Positions 18,001 through 26,285 of a stretch of DNA of 64,000 nt are shown one piece after another. Below the pieces are notes generated by a model that was not told where the DNA came from, searched no databases, and saw nothing but the letters and a program-made list of their open reading frames with translations. The position numbers were made by a program, and so were the translations under genes. The stretch spans positions 2,914,001 to 2,978,000 of the forward strand of contig NZ_JAGGMZ010000001.1 of the NCBI RefSeq assembly GCF_017875735.1. The letters are read 5' to 3'. Numbering within the stretch: position 1 is the first letter of the stretch; every line of letters starts with the position of its first letter. This DNA comes from Arthrobacter sp. CAN_C5 (lineage in GTDB: Bacteria > Actinomycetota > Actinomycetes > Actinomycetales > Micrococcaceae).

Positions 18001-21000
18001 GGGTTGCCGCCGATCATCTTCTCCCCTACGAAGACCTCAAGCTTGGCCCACGCGCTCACCTCGATGATGAAGAGGTGAAGGCTTCCCCTGACGTACAGGA
18101 TGCCGGCAAGGCAGAACGGGTCGAAGCCCACGACGGCGTCGAAGCCTGCGGCGAGTTCTGCGTAGAGACCGCTGCTGCGGTCTCCCCATTCGAAGGAAAC
18201 ATGAAGGCCGGTGCCGATGGAGAAACCGTAGACCTCCGGCAGGTTCTCCAGGGCGAGTCCGTTGCCGGAAATCATCAGGTACCCTGTGCCGTCGAAGACT
18301 TCCAGAATGTTGGCGTGGATGGGGCTGCTTTGCCGCCCGAGGTACAGGTGCCAGTCCGCAACATCGGTGAAGTTGAAGAAGGCTTCCACTGGGATGTGGA
18401 GTTCCAGCAGTGGGGAGATACTAAAGTCGATGGAGATCCCGATGGTGAGGGTCCCACGCCCCATGTCGAGGTCGATCACAGCGAGGAAGACACCCTCCGC
18501 GTTGCCGCCGAGGGCTGGCATGACAGCCAGGAGCTTCGCCTTCATGATCAGCAACAGCCGCGGACCGGGTAGCTCCAGCATGATCAGACCCTTGAGGTTG
18601 AAGATCACGCTGCTGCCCATGGTGCCGAGGATCGCGCCGACCCCGAATGCCCAGGCGTTTACCTCAGGCTTCCAGAACTCCACGTTCAGGGGGTTGCCCC
18701 CGGTGGCCCGGAGCCAGGCCAGCGCGGGAGCCATGTTCGAGGTGTCGATACCGGTCATGTCGCGGGAGTAGTTCATGGCGAACAGCCCCATGAACCCGTA
18801 GATCCCGATGCCGCTCTGCCCCAGCGGGATGGCGACCGGGAACTCCACCTCAAGGGTCACGATCACCCCTGTCGCTGGTCCACCCTCCTCAACGCTGATG
18901 TTGGCCACGCCCACTCCGGCCGCGATCCGCACCGATACCGGGACAAGTGTCAGGTCCAGCTGCCCTTTGACTTCGGTCTGGCTCAGCTCGAGATACCCTT
19001 TTCCGGCCAGGGCGCCTGGAATGTCGATGGAGGCTCCGAAGGCGGTGATGGCGAAGGTGAATGGTTCGAAAGCGACGCGCAGCCGGGCGCGATCAATGCT
19101 GACGACACCCAGGTCGACGGCAAAGCCCAGGTCGATCTCGAAGATCAGTGGATTGTTGCGGGCCACCCGGGCGCCGAGTACCTGGAGGAGCTCGCCAAGC
19201 GGTTCGGCGATGTTGAGACCGCCGGGACCCGACACGTCGATCGAGTAGCCCTTGGAGGCGTCGAACACGGGGCGGAACTGGAACGGTTGCCCTGCGAGGC
19301 CGTCGCCCAATCTGATTCCGACGGCCTTGTAACGAACGGTCAGCGGGGCTTCCCTGGTGATGGTCACGAGGTCGAAGATGTTCATGGAGATGGCAGCTTC
19401 GATGTCGAAGAGCACCACCAGTTCGTTGGCTCCCGGGACAGCGTTCAGGAGGACTTCGCCACCATGCCACACCACCCGTTCGGTCTTGACGATCCGCGTG
19501 GCAGCGATTGCTGCCGGAATGCCGAGCATCGCTGCTGTAACGCCCATCTGGGCGATCCCGCCCTCGTTGGCGACGGCCCCGGCGGTTTCAGACAGCAGCG
19601 GCATCAAGACAACTGTTGCACCGAAGAAGTCCAGCCCGAATTCCGGGTCCTGCAGCGGTTCCCCGGGGCGGATCCCCCACAGGTACAGGCCGTCGGTGTC
19701 TTCGGGGTGCGCCCCGTACTGGGCGGTGATCTTCACCGAGCCGACAGCCTCATCGATTTCGATCAGGAAACGGATCCTGATGATGCCGTCTGCGGGATTC
19801 CGGCCGATGGCCCGGGCGGCGCTCAGCTCCTCGCGTCCCGGAGTCATTTCACCGGCGAGCCGGTTCTCGGCCGGTGTCTGGATGTCGAACTCGCCAAACA
19901 CTTCACAGGAGACGAAGGTGTTCCTGACAATCCTGACTACCGTCCCGAGCTTCCGGAACCACGAGGGCGGGTTGGTCCTGGTGCCGGAGTCGGAATCGGG
20001 AGTGGTCAGGTCGGTGCCTGGCCCCGTGGTTTCCTCGCGCCACAGTTCGGCGGTGACCAGCGTGTCCCCGGTGGTGACCGGTGGCCAGGTTGCCTCTGCC
20101 TTCCAGAAGGTCCGTCGGACGTTGAGGGCTGGCCCCTGACTGGTCCACCCCGCCATGTCGGCGGACGCGGTAATCGAGGGGTTCCGGCCGGCGAGGGCTG
20201 GCTCCTGGCACAGTCGTTCAATCCGTAGCTGCAGTGCGTCGGCACGGCGGCGGGCGAGGCGTTCGTTGTACTGGCGCACGGTGGGGGTATCGGCGCCCTC
20301 GAAACTGGCGTACCCCCTGATGGTGACGGGGTGGCCGGTGGGAAGCGCGGCGAGAAGTGGTCGGAGTGTGTCGTCAGTGTCGGTGCCCGCCGTCCAGGGT
20401 GTGGTGGCTCCGGCATTGGGCGCAGGAGCGGATCGGCTTTGTGCCGAGGCTTCAGCACCGGGGTCGGGGGTGTCGAAACGATAGTAGGCGGTGGCGTTTC
20501 CGACAGTGCTTGAGCCGGGCAACCGTGCCTGCACCGCGAAGCGCTGCCCGGGTCCAACCGGGACGGACAGCGTGGGTCCTGTTGTGGGGGTTCCACCGTT
20601 GACTCGCCATTCGATGGTGGCCGCAGCTGCTGTGTCCACGTCGAGGGCAAGGACGACTGTCGTCGTCGTGCCCGCCGCAGTCTCGGAGTCGATCCGCAAC
20701 CGTGGCGACGCGGCGGGTACCGAGCCGGTAGTGGTGCCGAGGGTGCGCAGCCGTGCGTTGGTGCCGCCGCCCGGCACCGAGGCGAGGGCCGACGTCGTCA
20801 GCGTGAGGGTGGCCGTCTGTGGGGTGCCGCTTCCATCCCTGACGGTAATGACAATGCGCTGGCTGGCGTCCGCCGAGAGATCAATGTCGGCGACCCTGCC
20901 CGTCGCCTGCGCGACGTCGTCGATGGAGATGGTGAACGTGAAGGGCGCCAGTCCGCCGTCGACGTCGGCGACCATCCGGGTCAGCGGTGGCAGGGTGACC

Positions 21001-21914
21001 GTGCGGGTATCTCCTGTACCCTCCGGTGAGTAGCAGCGCCCGGCCGCGTCGTAGAAGCGTGCGCCGAGTCTGAGCGCACCGGCCCCCTGGTAGGCGACGG
21101 TCAGGTCGAAGTCGCCGGACACACCTGAGGTCTCCCCGAATCCAATGAGGAGATTCCTGGCGCCTGCGTCAACGCAGAGATCTCGGGCACCGTTCGGGGC
21201 GACGAAGAGTCGGATTTCCGGCAGGTAAAGGCCCTGCCATTCGGCGCCGAGGTTGAGGAGGTCAAGGACAGCGGGAGGCGTGGCATCGCCTGAGAGGTCC
21301 AGCAGGCCGGAGCGGAACCCGAACCCCACGACGTCCGTGGATCCGATGAACGCAAACGGGGGCTGCATGGTCACGAAAGCAGCGATCGCTGGGTCGTCGG
21401 TTCCCGTGTTACCCAGACCGAGGAATTTGGCGTCGGTGGCGCCGGCTGCGCCGAAGATCTGGAACTCGACATCCGGCAGGGTGAAGGTGACCTCAGGGTT
21501 CTGCGGGTCGGGGACCAACTCCCCCGGGCTGGCATGTCGGGCGCCCCTGAGGAAGGGAGCTTTCAGCACGATGTTGCTCAAGCTCAGGTCCAGGGTGAAA
21601 TCCTCGCCGTCGAGCCCGGGGACCTGCAGTTCAAAAGCGAGGGTGGTGTTGCGGACGTCAATCCAGGAGTTCTCCCCGAAGGCGTCCTCTCCCCCGGCGG
21701 TTGCGGCGGGTGTCCAGACCAGCCGTTTACTGACGACGTCGACGCCGAGTCTCAGCCCCGCGGCGAAGGACACCGTTCCGGTGACGGTAATGCCGCCGGG
21801 ATTGGAGGGGTTCTGCGCATCGTCGACGGTGAATTCGTCGAGGGCGTCACCGAAATCGCCGAGATCTGTGCCATCCCCCAACAGGGGGGTGAGCGTATCG
21901 AGTAGTGAAGGCAT
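15096..21914 (-). CDS. giant beta-rich protein of unknown function with OmpA-like domain (2272 aa)
   Basis: Largest gene in the window. ATG 21914 has GAGGAGT eight bases upstream. No signal peptide. Layout: residues 1-300, beta-rich modules ending in ...GLYLPEIRLFVAP and GVSGDFDLTV; 310-400, PKD-like (FTFTISIDDVAQATGRV); about 500-575, an OmpA/MotB C-terminal-like domain (VTIRGYASFEG, then YNERLARRRADALQLRI) that keeps the N-x-x-L-x-x-R-R-A helix of peptidoglycan-binding proteins; 700-1340, a long run of alternating hydrophobic strands with Gly-rich turns; a PPPPP linker near 1343; 1350-2272, a globular Trp-rich part. The core recalls DUF6603-type proteins, a tentative match. It is co-transcribed with the 1208-aa gene; function unknown. 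Confidence 0.88.
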   Translation of the reverse strand: MPSLLDTLTPLLGDGTDLGDFGDALDEFTVDDAQNPSNPGGITVTGTVSFAAGLRLGVDVVSKRLVWTPAATAGGEDAFGENSWIDVRNTTLAFELQVPGLDGEDFTLDLSLSNIVLKAPFLRGARHASPGELVPDPQNPEVTFTLPDVEFQIFGAAGATDAKFLGLGNTGTDDPAIAAFVTMQPPFAFIGSTDVVGFGFRSGLLDLSGDATPPAVLDLLNLGAEWQGLYLPEIRLFVAPNGARDLCVDAGARNLLIGFGETSGVSGDFDLTVAYQGAGALRLGARFYDAAGRCYSPEGTGDTRTVTLPPLTRMVADVDGGLAPFTFTISIDDVAQATGRVADIDLSADASQRIVITVRDGSGTPQTATLTLTTSALASVPGGGTNARLRTLGTTTGSVPAASPRLRIDSETAAGTTTTVVLALDVDTAAAATIEWRVNGGTPTTGPTLSVPVGPGQRFAVQARLPGSSTVGNATAYYRFDTPDPGAEASAQSRSAPAPNAGATTPWTAGTDTDDTLRPLLAALPTGHPVTIRGYASFEGADTPTVRQYNERLARRRADALQLRIERLCQEPALAGRNPSITASADMAGWTSQGPALNVRRTFWKAEATWPPVTTGDTLVTAELWREETTGPGTDLTTPDSDSGTRTNPPSWFRKLGTVVRIVRNTFVSCEVFGEFDIQTPAENRLAGEMTPGREELSAARAIGRNPADGIIRIRFLIEIDEAVGSVKITAQYGAHPEDTDGLYLWGIRPGEPLQDPEFGLDFFGATVVLMPLLSETAGAVANEGGIAQMGVTAAMLGIPAAIAATRIVKTERVVWHGGEVLLNAVPGANELVVLFDIEAAISMNIFDLVTITREAPLTVRYKAVGIRLGDGLAGQPFQFRPVFDASKGYSIDVSGPGGLNIAEPLGELLQVLGARVARNNPLIFEIDLGFAVDLGVVSIDRARLRVAFEPFTFAITAFGASIDIPGALAGKGYLELSQTEVKGQLDLTLVPVSVRIAAGVGVANISVEEGGPATGVIVTLEVEFPVAIPLGQSGIGIYGFMGLFAMNYSRDMTGIDTSNMAPALAWLRATGGNPLNVEFWKPEVNAWAFGVGAILGTMGSSVIFNLKGLIMLELPGPRLLLIMKAKLLAVMPALGGNAEGVFLAVIDLDMGRGTLTIGISIDFSISPLLELHIPVEAFFNFTDVADWHLYLGRQSSPIHANILEVFDGTGYLMISGNGLALENLPEVYGFSIGTGLHVSFEWGDRSSGLYAELAAGFDAVVGFDPFCLAGILYVRGSLHLFIIEVSAWAKLEVFVGEKMIGGNPAKVSRISGEICGRVKFLFFSVQGCVTFELGETVIQTPPPPPLVEMLKLVGRSPALVQGSGVDKPIDSGLADAAESLADLNPGMGVPLDAIPVLMMNLPPVPDPATRFKGEVLAGSTGVAPGGWVKKGSASYKFTLTSVTLDAVDPDDGGVLPGGFTDGSTPATWWAQKSGDTALSAQLALLSWLPEGTPKAVETGYTLEESVTDSWGTICDPLAPPTSVLFTFLGEPLGPSDAGWHLAGTPWPDPPGSHRSTPPATQLSVTERWRSGDFSVDSLLAVVPAQVEGLAVSCPEGGDPHRTASIPAGTDDGENPVLAAIGGKEPEDTVLPRIDWGDLITKPDPDLTVHRAQLLDGVPIEQGRAKCSSRALAAPVYDAREPMHHGDDERKQDIHEGWKATGFQPGPLDNAVVLHTGPFAQAVLFLLVRRELLEGGLVVCTYDADENELSREPVTPAATSLPPRWTDVAGPWSRDAFLLRQQATAMARLGYLGVLVDVKGDEAADHVQIGMPPEEAINERLDVRGYYVAGTELTTFAEYLRYDWDQRDRGSRQGAIANVLGGDTDDHALLHPATVYRATVGYSVQARPVLPDGSDGPAADVPSSPQEFFFRTDNLPPRRLDPWILGSTPQEGEQHFPTGEPIRIIFGTTNVVRMFAAYGKRLQVRLRSSAFRPIQAKPGFAHPLVLLPWTPGADTNPDLVAAAVLSPWEQALAGVLTGSCIPVDEERVRHSVVTVGVELESYTDYIMDVEIADLTSPDGAQGEVIWRRSFSTGAFTTVDEFSGSFADARIAHRYAAPGALQNVAASFAARPPEGAELDQALSLAGLEPMGVPRSGQIVVFWETAAAAGSIPQPAAVLLDASEPMWRSRAVAVEEVDSAVAGNRRYTMVQRRWLELAEGASPDAIVDRIVQAPGGQRALISLKPGSRGKRLSLVLDRLAQPETYLDGPTAADIAYSVADLLLTTAPWEETDRS

Positions 21915-22061
21915 TGCGTCAACTCCTCAGCGGCTGTCCAAGCACGTCAGAATGAGACGAGTATGGACCCGCAGAAGAAACCCGACAACCGCAACCGGCG
22001 GGAATTTTCTTCGGGGCCTGAGGTGTCCGGTGCCGGGCTTCCCGGTGTGGGGCTTCCTGGT

Positions 22062-23135
22062 TTAGCGGGTGGGGCGCAGAGCATCCACAAGGGGTGAGGT
22101 GGTTCCCGCCTCGCCCAGGATCAGCCTGGCCGCCAACTCGGCGATTCCCGACGACGTCTGAAACCCGTAACCGCCCTGGCCAGCTAGCCAGAAGAACCCT
22201 TCTGCCTCCGGGTCGAACCCGACCACTGGCAGCCCTGCTTTGGAGGAGGTGCGGAGCCCGGTCCAGGCCCGGTCGATGGAGGTAATCCCCAGGGTGGTTG
22301 CCTCGTTGAGTTTCTGCAGGAGTGCGTCCAGGTCGGCGGGGACGGGCTGGGCATCAACGGGTGGGCTCGGCACTGATTCGCACGGCGAGATCAACAGGCC
22401 GGCTCCTTCGCGGCGGAAGTAGAAACTGTCGTCGGCCGCCGCGACCATCGGTGTCCCGGGGGCCAGCTCGTGGGTCAGCTGCGCGACGGCGGCGGTCCGG
22501 CGATAGGGGCGCAATCCCTGGATCTCGACTCCCGAGACCACAGCGAGTTCGTCGGCCCACGCGCCCGCCGCGTTCACGACCACCGTTGCGTGGATGGCGT
22601 GGGGACCGGCGCCGACGCTCCAGCCGTTGCCCATCCGCTGGGCGGAGTGGACTTTGGCGCCGGTCAGGATCGTCGTACCAGCGTCGAGCGCGGTGCGCCG
22701 GTGGAAATCGATCAGGGCTTCGGCATCCAGGCCCACCGAGGTGGTGTCGATGCCTGCGGCAGCGAAGCTCTCCGGGCGGAGGTGGGGGCACAGGGCCAGC
22801 GCCTCATCCTGGCTGATGGCGGTCATCGCGCCGCTGGAGCGGTCGGCGACGTCCTGCTGCGACCCGACCAGCATGAAGCTGCGCGGGGTCAGAAAGTGCT
22901 GCTGGTGTTCCTCTTCAACGACCCGCAGCAGATCCAGGGTGCGGCTGGTCAGCTGTTGCACTTCTGGGGGCCCATAGCTGGGAATGAGCTGCCGGGCCGA
23001 CCGGGATGAGGCGTGATAGGCAAGATTCTGCTCCGCCTCCACCAGCACGACGGTGCAGCGTCCCGCCAGCTGCGAGGCGAGGGACAGCCCGGCGATGCCG
23101 CCGCCCACAATCAGAACATCAGCGTTGAGTGCCAT
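22062..23135 (-). CDS. FAD-dependent oxidoreductase, DAO family (glycine/D-amino-acid oxidase-like)
   Basis: 357 aa. An N-terminal Rossmann dinucleotide fold (VLIVGGGIAGLSLASQLAG, residues 7-25) and the DAO-family second motif VVNAAGAWADELA (about 185). The C-terminal FFWLAGQGGYGFQTSSGIAELAA closes the FAD site. Family members oxidise the amine of glycine, sarcosine, D-amino acids or 2-hydroxy acids. It follows kbl by 20 bases on the same strand and so is probably the third gene of the threonine-to-glycine operon; glycine or a related amine is therefore a plausible substrate, but hydroxy-acid oxidation is equally possible. Confidence 0.85.
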   Translation of the reverse strand: MALNADVLIVGGGIAGLSLASQLAGRCTVVLVEAEQNLAYHASSRSARQLIPSYGPPEVQQLTSRTLDLLRVVEEEHQQHFLTPRSFMLVGSQQDVADRSSGAMTAISQDEALALCPHLRPESFAAAGIDTTSVGLDAEALIDFHRRTALDAGTTILTGAKVHSAQRMGNGWSVGAGPHAIHATVVVNAAGAWADELAVVSGVEIQGLRPYRRTAAVAQLTHELAPGTPMVAAADDSFYFRREGAGLLISPCESVPSPPVDAQPVPADLDALLQKLNEATTLGITSIDRAWTGLRTSSKAGLPVVGFDPEAEGFFWLAGQGGYGFQTSSGIAELAARLILGEAGTTSPLVDALRPTR

Positions 23136-23155
23136 AGCAGCAGCCTACCCGGGCA

Positions 23156-24352
23156 CTAGGCGGCGACGTCGTCGCGGGCGCCGATGAAGGCCTGCACGCA
23201 GGCCTCAATGTCCTCGGCGCTGTGGGCGGCGGAGAGCTGGACCCGGATTCGGGCGGCGCCGCGGGGCACCACCGGGAAGCTGAAGGCAGTGACAAACACG
23301 CCGCGCGCCAGCATGGCGTCAGCTGCCTTGGCTGCCTGGGCCGCGTCGCCGAACATCACCGGGATGATCGCGTGCTCGCCGTCGAGCAGTTCGAAGCCTT
23401 CCTCGGTCATCCGGCGCCGGAAGAGGGCCGAGTTTTCCTCAAGCTGTGCCCGCAGATCGGCACTGTTTTGAACCAGGTCCAGTGCGGTCAGGGTGGCGGC
23501 GACGATCGAGGGCGCCAGCGAGTTGGAGAACAGGTACGGCCGCGCCCGCTGCCGCAGCAGTGCCACAATCTCTGCGTGCGCTGCGACGTAGCCGCCCGAG
23601 GCGCCGCCCAACGCCTTGCCGAACGTTCCGGTGTAGATGTCCACCCGGCTGGAGACGCCGGCGTGCTCGGGGGTTCCGGCCCCGGTCTCCCCCATGAAGC
23701 CGACAGCGTGGGAGTCATCAACCATCACCATGGCGCCATACTGGTCGGCGAGGTCGCAGATGGCTTCCAGCGGGGCGAGGTAGCCGTCCATGGAGAACAC
23801 GCCGTCGGTGACGATCAGGGTGCGGCGCGCGCCCGCGGCTTCCTTCAGCTTTGCTTCCAGATCAGCCATGTCGCGGTTCGCGTACCGGTACCGCTGGGCC
23901 TTGGACAGGCGGATCCCGTCGATGATGGAGGCGTGGTTCAACGCGTCGGAAATCACGGCGTCCTCGGCGGTCAGCAGGGATTCGAAGACTCCGCCGTTGG
24001 CATCGAAGCAGGAGGAGAAAAGGATGGTGTCCTCGGTGCCCAGGAACCGGGACACCCGCGCCTCCAGTTCCAGGTGGAGGTCCTGGGTGCCGCAGATGAA
24101 CCGTACCGAGGCCATGCCGAACCCGCGCTCGTCGAGCGCCTGTTTGGCGGCGGCGATGATGTCGGGGTGGTCGGCGAGCCCCAGATAATTGTTGGCGCAG
24201 AAGTTCAGCACCCGCTGCGGGGCGCCCTCGAGGGTGGCCGCCTCGATGTGGTTGGACTGCGGAGAGGAAATCCGCCGTTCGTTCTTGAACAGGCCCGCGC
24301 TGCGGATGCCGTCCAGTTCCTCGGTCAGCTGTTCCTGAATGCTCGTGTACAT
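23156..24352 (-). CDS. kbl: glycine C-acetyltransferase (2-amino-3-ketobutyrate CoA ligase)
   Basis: PLP enzyme of the alpha-oxoamine synthase family; cleaves 2-amino-3-ketobutyrate with CoA into glycine and acetyl-CoA. 398 aa, the standard length. [14 protein letters not shown] near residue 49, [24 protein letters not shown] (PLP-ring Asp and His) and [11 protein letters not shown] with the PLP-binding lysine are all present. It lies 11 bases after tdh, whose product is its substrate, so the pair makes the complete threonine dehydrogenase pathway. Confidence 0.96.
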   Translation of the reverse strand: MYTSIQEQLTEELDGIRSAGLFKNERRISSPQSNHIEAATLEGAPQRVLNFCANNYLGLADHPDIIAAAKQALDERGFGMASVRFICGTQDLHLELEARVSRFLGTEDTILFSSCFDANGGVFESLLTAEDAVISDALNHASIIDGIRLSKAQRYRYANRDMADLEAKLKEAAGARRTLIVTDGVFSMDGYLAPLEAICDLADQYGAMVMVDDSHAVGFMGETGAGTPEHAGVSSRVDIYTGTFGKALGGASGGYVAAHAEIVALLRQRARPYLFSNSLAPSIVAATLTALDLVQNSADLRAQLEENSALFRRRMTEEGFELLDGEHAIIPVMFGDAAQAAKAADAMLARGVFVTAFSFPVVPRGAARIRVQLSAAHSAEDIEACVQAFIGARDDVAA

Positions 24353-24363
24353 CGCGTTGCTCC

Positions 24364-25407
24364 TTAGAATCCGGTCCAGTCGAGGACCACTTTGCCGCTG
24401 GCCCCGTTGCGTGCGGTGTTAAAGCCTTGCTGCCACGCGGAGGCGGGCAGAATGTCGGTGACGACGCTCGAGATGGCCTGCTGCAGGACGGGGTTGGATT
24501 GCAGCATGGCGCTCATGGCGTACCAGGTTTCGAACATCTCACGCCCGTAGATGCCCTTCAGCGTGAGCATGTGGGTGACCACCTTGGCCCAGTCGATGGT
24601 GATGTCCGCCGAGGGGAGGCCAAGCATGGCGATGCGGCCGCCATGGTTCATGTTGTCGATCATTTCGGGTAGCGCGGTGGGATGGCCCGACATTTCCATC
24701 CCGACGTCGAATCCCTCCCGCATTCCGAGCTGGCGCTGGGCGTCGGCGATCCGGGTGGTGGCTACGTTGACGGCAAGGTCGGCACCCACTGCTAGGGCCA
24801 GGTCCAGCCGCGGCTGAAACACGTCGGTGACGGCGATGTAGCGGGCTCCGGCGTGGCGGGCGACGGCCGCGGCCATCAGCCCGATGGGTCCCGCGCCGGT
24901 GATCAGCACATCCTCGCCCACCAAGGGGAAGCTCAATGCGGTGTGTACGGCGTTGCCGAAGGGGTCGAACACGGCGCCCAGTTCGGGGGTGATGCCGGCG
25001 GGGTGGACCCAGACGTTTGGTTCGGGAATCACCACGAACTCGGCGAAGGCACCGTCGCGCTGCACCCCGACGCTCGCGGTCCGGATACACATCTGGCGTC
25101 GGCCGGCACGGCAGTTGCGGCAGGTGCCGCAGACAATGTGACCCTCGCCGGAGACCCTGTCCCCCACCTTGACGTCCCGCACCCCGGAGCCGAGCTCAAC
25201 CACTTCGCCGTAGAACTCGTGGCCGGGAATGAGTGGTGCGCTGATGGTGCTGGCCGCCCACTGGTCCCAGGACTCGATGTGGAGGTCGGTGCCACAGATC
25301 CCGGTGGTCATCACGCGGATCTTGACTTCACCAAGTCCCGGTGTGGGTTCGGGACGGTCGATCAGCTCGAAGCCGGGCTGCGGACCGGACTTGTAAAGCG
25401 CCTTCAC
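24364..25407 (-). CDS. tdh: L-threonine 3-dehydrogenase
   Basis: Zinc-containing medium-chain dehydrogenase oxidising L-threonine to 2-amino-3-ketobutyrate with NAD+. 347 aa. [17 protein letters not shown] holds the catalytic-zinc cysteine, GHEFYGEV the zinc His-Glu, and four cysteines in [15 protein letters not shown] the structural zinc. The nucleotide fold begins at [19 protein letters not shown]. First gene of the tdh-kbl-oxidase operon. The 120 bases upstream show no glycine-riboswitch consensus. Confidence 0.96.
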   Translation of the reverse strand: MKALYKSGPQPGFELIDRPEPTPGLGEVKIRVMTTGICGTDLHIESWDQWAASTISAPLIPGHEFYGEVVELGSGVRDVKVGDRVSGEGHIVCGTCRNCRAGRRQMCIRTASVGVQRDGAFAEFVVIPEPNVWVHPAGITPELGAVFDPFGNAVHTALSFPLVGEDVLITGAGPIGLMAAAVARHAGARYIAVTDVFQPRLDLALAVGADLAVNVATTRIADAQRQLGMREGFDVGMEMSGHPTALPEMIDNMNHGGRIAMLGLPSADITIDWAKVVTHMLTLKGIYGREMFETWYAMSAMLQSNPVLQQAISSVVTDILPASAWQQGFNTARNGASGKVVLDWTGF

Positions 25408-25531
25408 TGAGGGGTATTCCTTCCACCGGCACGCGGGTCCAGCGTGGTACGCCCTGGCGCGTGCAGTTCATCTCAAGTGGTGCTGTGGCACCCTCGTCAG
25501 CGTATCAGCCGGGGTGCGTCTGCTCCGGGGA

Positions 25532-26284
25532 TCAGGCCTCGTCCTGCAGGGCCACGCACATCACCGAAGCGTCGTCTGCGGCCTCGCCAATCTCCAGCTG
25601 GGTGATGCGCAATGTCAGCATCAGCTCCTGCGCGCCCTCGGGGGTGCTGACCGCATCAAGGAACGCTTCCGGGCTCACCACCAGGCCAAGGTCGACTGCC
25701 CGCCAGGCGCCGTCGGACGCCAGCGCGACCGTGTGGGCGTTCCCCACCCGGACCAGACTGGCCCGCTCGGCGGCTTCGGGTTCCCGCCGGGCCACCCAGA
25801 TACCCTGTTCGGTGTTCCGCTCCCGTCTCGCCTGTTCATGCTCGGCGCGGGTGCCGGTAGGCTCGCTGATCGGCGTGCCAACGTGCAGGATGCTACCGTC
25901 GTCGCGGCGGGCCACGACATGACAGTCGGCGAGACTGAGGACCTGCACGCCTCCGTCGTCGTCGGCCGTGACGAGTGAAACGGCCGCGCTGGGGAAAAAG
26001 TGGGATCGGCTGCCCACCAGCCGTTGCCCCAGTTCGTCAACGGTGGCCAGCGCCGCCGCAAGGACAGCACGGGGGTCGGTGGGTCCGGCGTGTTCGGCCA
26101 GCGCGAGGTTCAGGACCTGTGCATACCAGGATGGGTTCGAGGCGCCGGGGAGGTCTATTTCTTCCAGGAGTGAGGTGGCGCCGTCGACCATCCAGGCGGC
26201 GTTGCCCCGGTATCCGCAGGCGTCCTCCATGACGTGGTTATCGCCCTCGGTCTGGACGCGGGACAGGTGGGTCCAGTGCGACAT
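25532..26284 (-). CDS. PP2C-like protein phosphatase domain protein
   Basis: 250 aa, single PP2C/SpoIIE-like domain. Metal-site elements: MEDACGY (residues about 19-25), AAWMVDGATSL (about 31-41), VLSLADCHVV, LASDGAW, and the C-terminal ADDASVMCV. The canonical DGMGG is replaced by DGATSL, as in a divergent PP2C subfamily. It starts at ATG 26284, one base after the stop of the upstream kinase-like gene; GTG 26296 is an alternative that overlaps it. Substrate unknown; the pairing with a small kinase-fold protein suggests a shared substrate (inference). Confidence 0.8.
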   Translation of the reverse strand: MSHWTHLSRVQTEGDNHVMEDACGYRGNAAWMVDGATSLLEEIDLPGASNPSWYAQVLNLALAEHAGPTDPRAVLAAALATVDELGQRLVGSRSHFFPSAAVSLVTADDDGGVQVLSLADCHVVARRDDGSILHVGTPISEPTGTRAEHEQARRERNTEQGIWVARREPEAAERASLVRVGNAHTVALASDGAWRAVDLGLVVSPEAFLDAVSTPEGAQELMLTLRITQLEIGEAADDASVMCVALQDEA

Positions 26285-26285
26285 G

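Noticed and set aside
11473-21914. Contractile injection or phage-tail interpretation of the giant proteins
   Set aside because: No sheath, tube, baseplate, spike or AAA+ gene is adjacent, and neither protein shows the corresponding motifs.
21963-22097. 44-codon plus-strand frame upstream of the giant operon (GLPG-rich)
   Set aside because: No ribosome site, low complexity, overlaps the end of the FAD oxidoreductase gene in antisense.
25408-25531. Possible riboswitch before tdh
   Set aside because: No glycine- or other riboswitch consensus; only a 5-bp hairpin (GGTGC/GCACC) was found.
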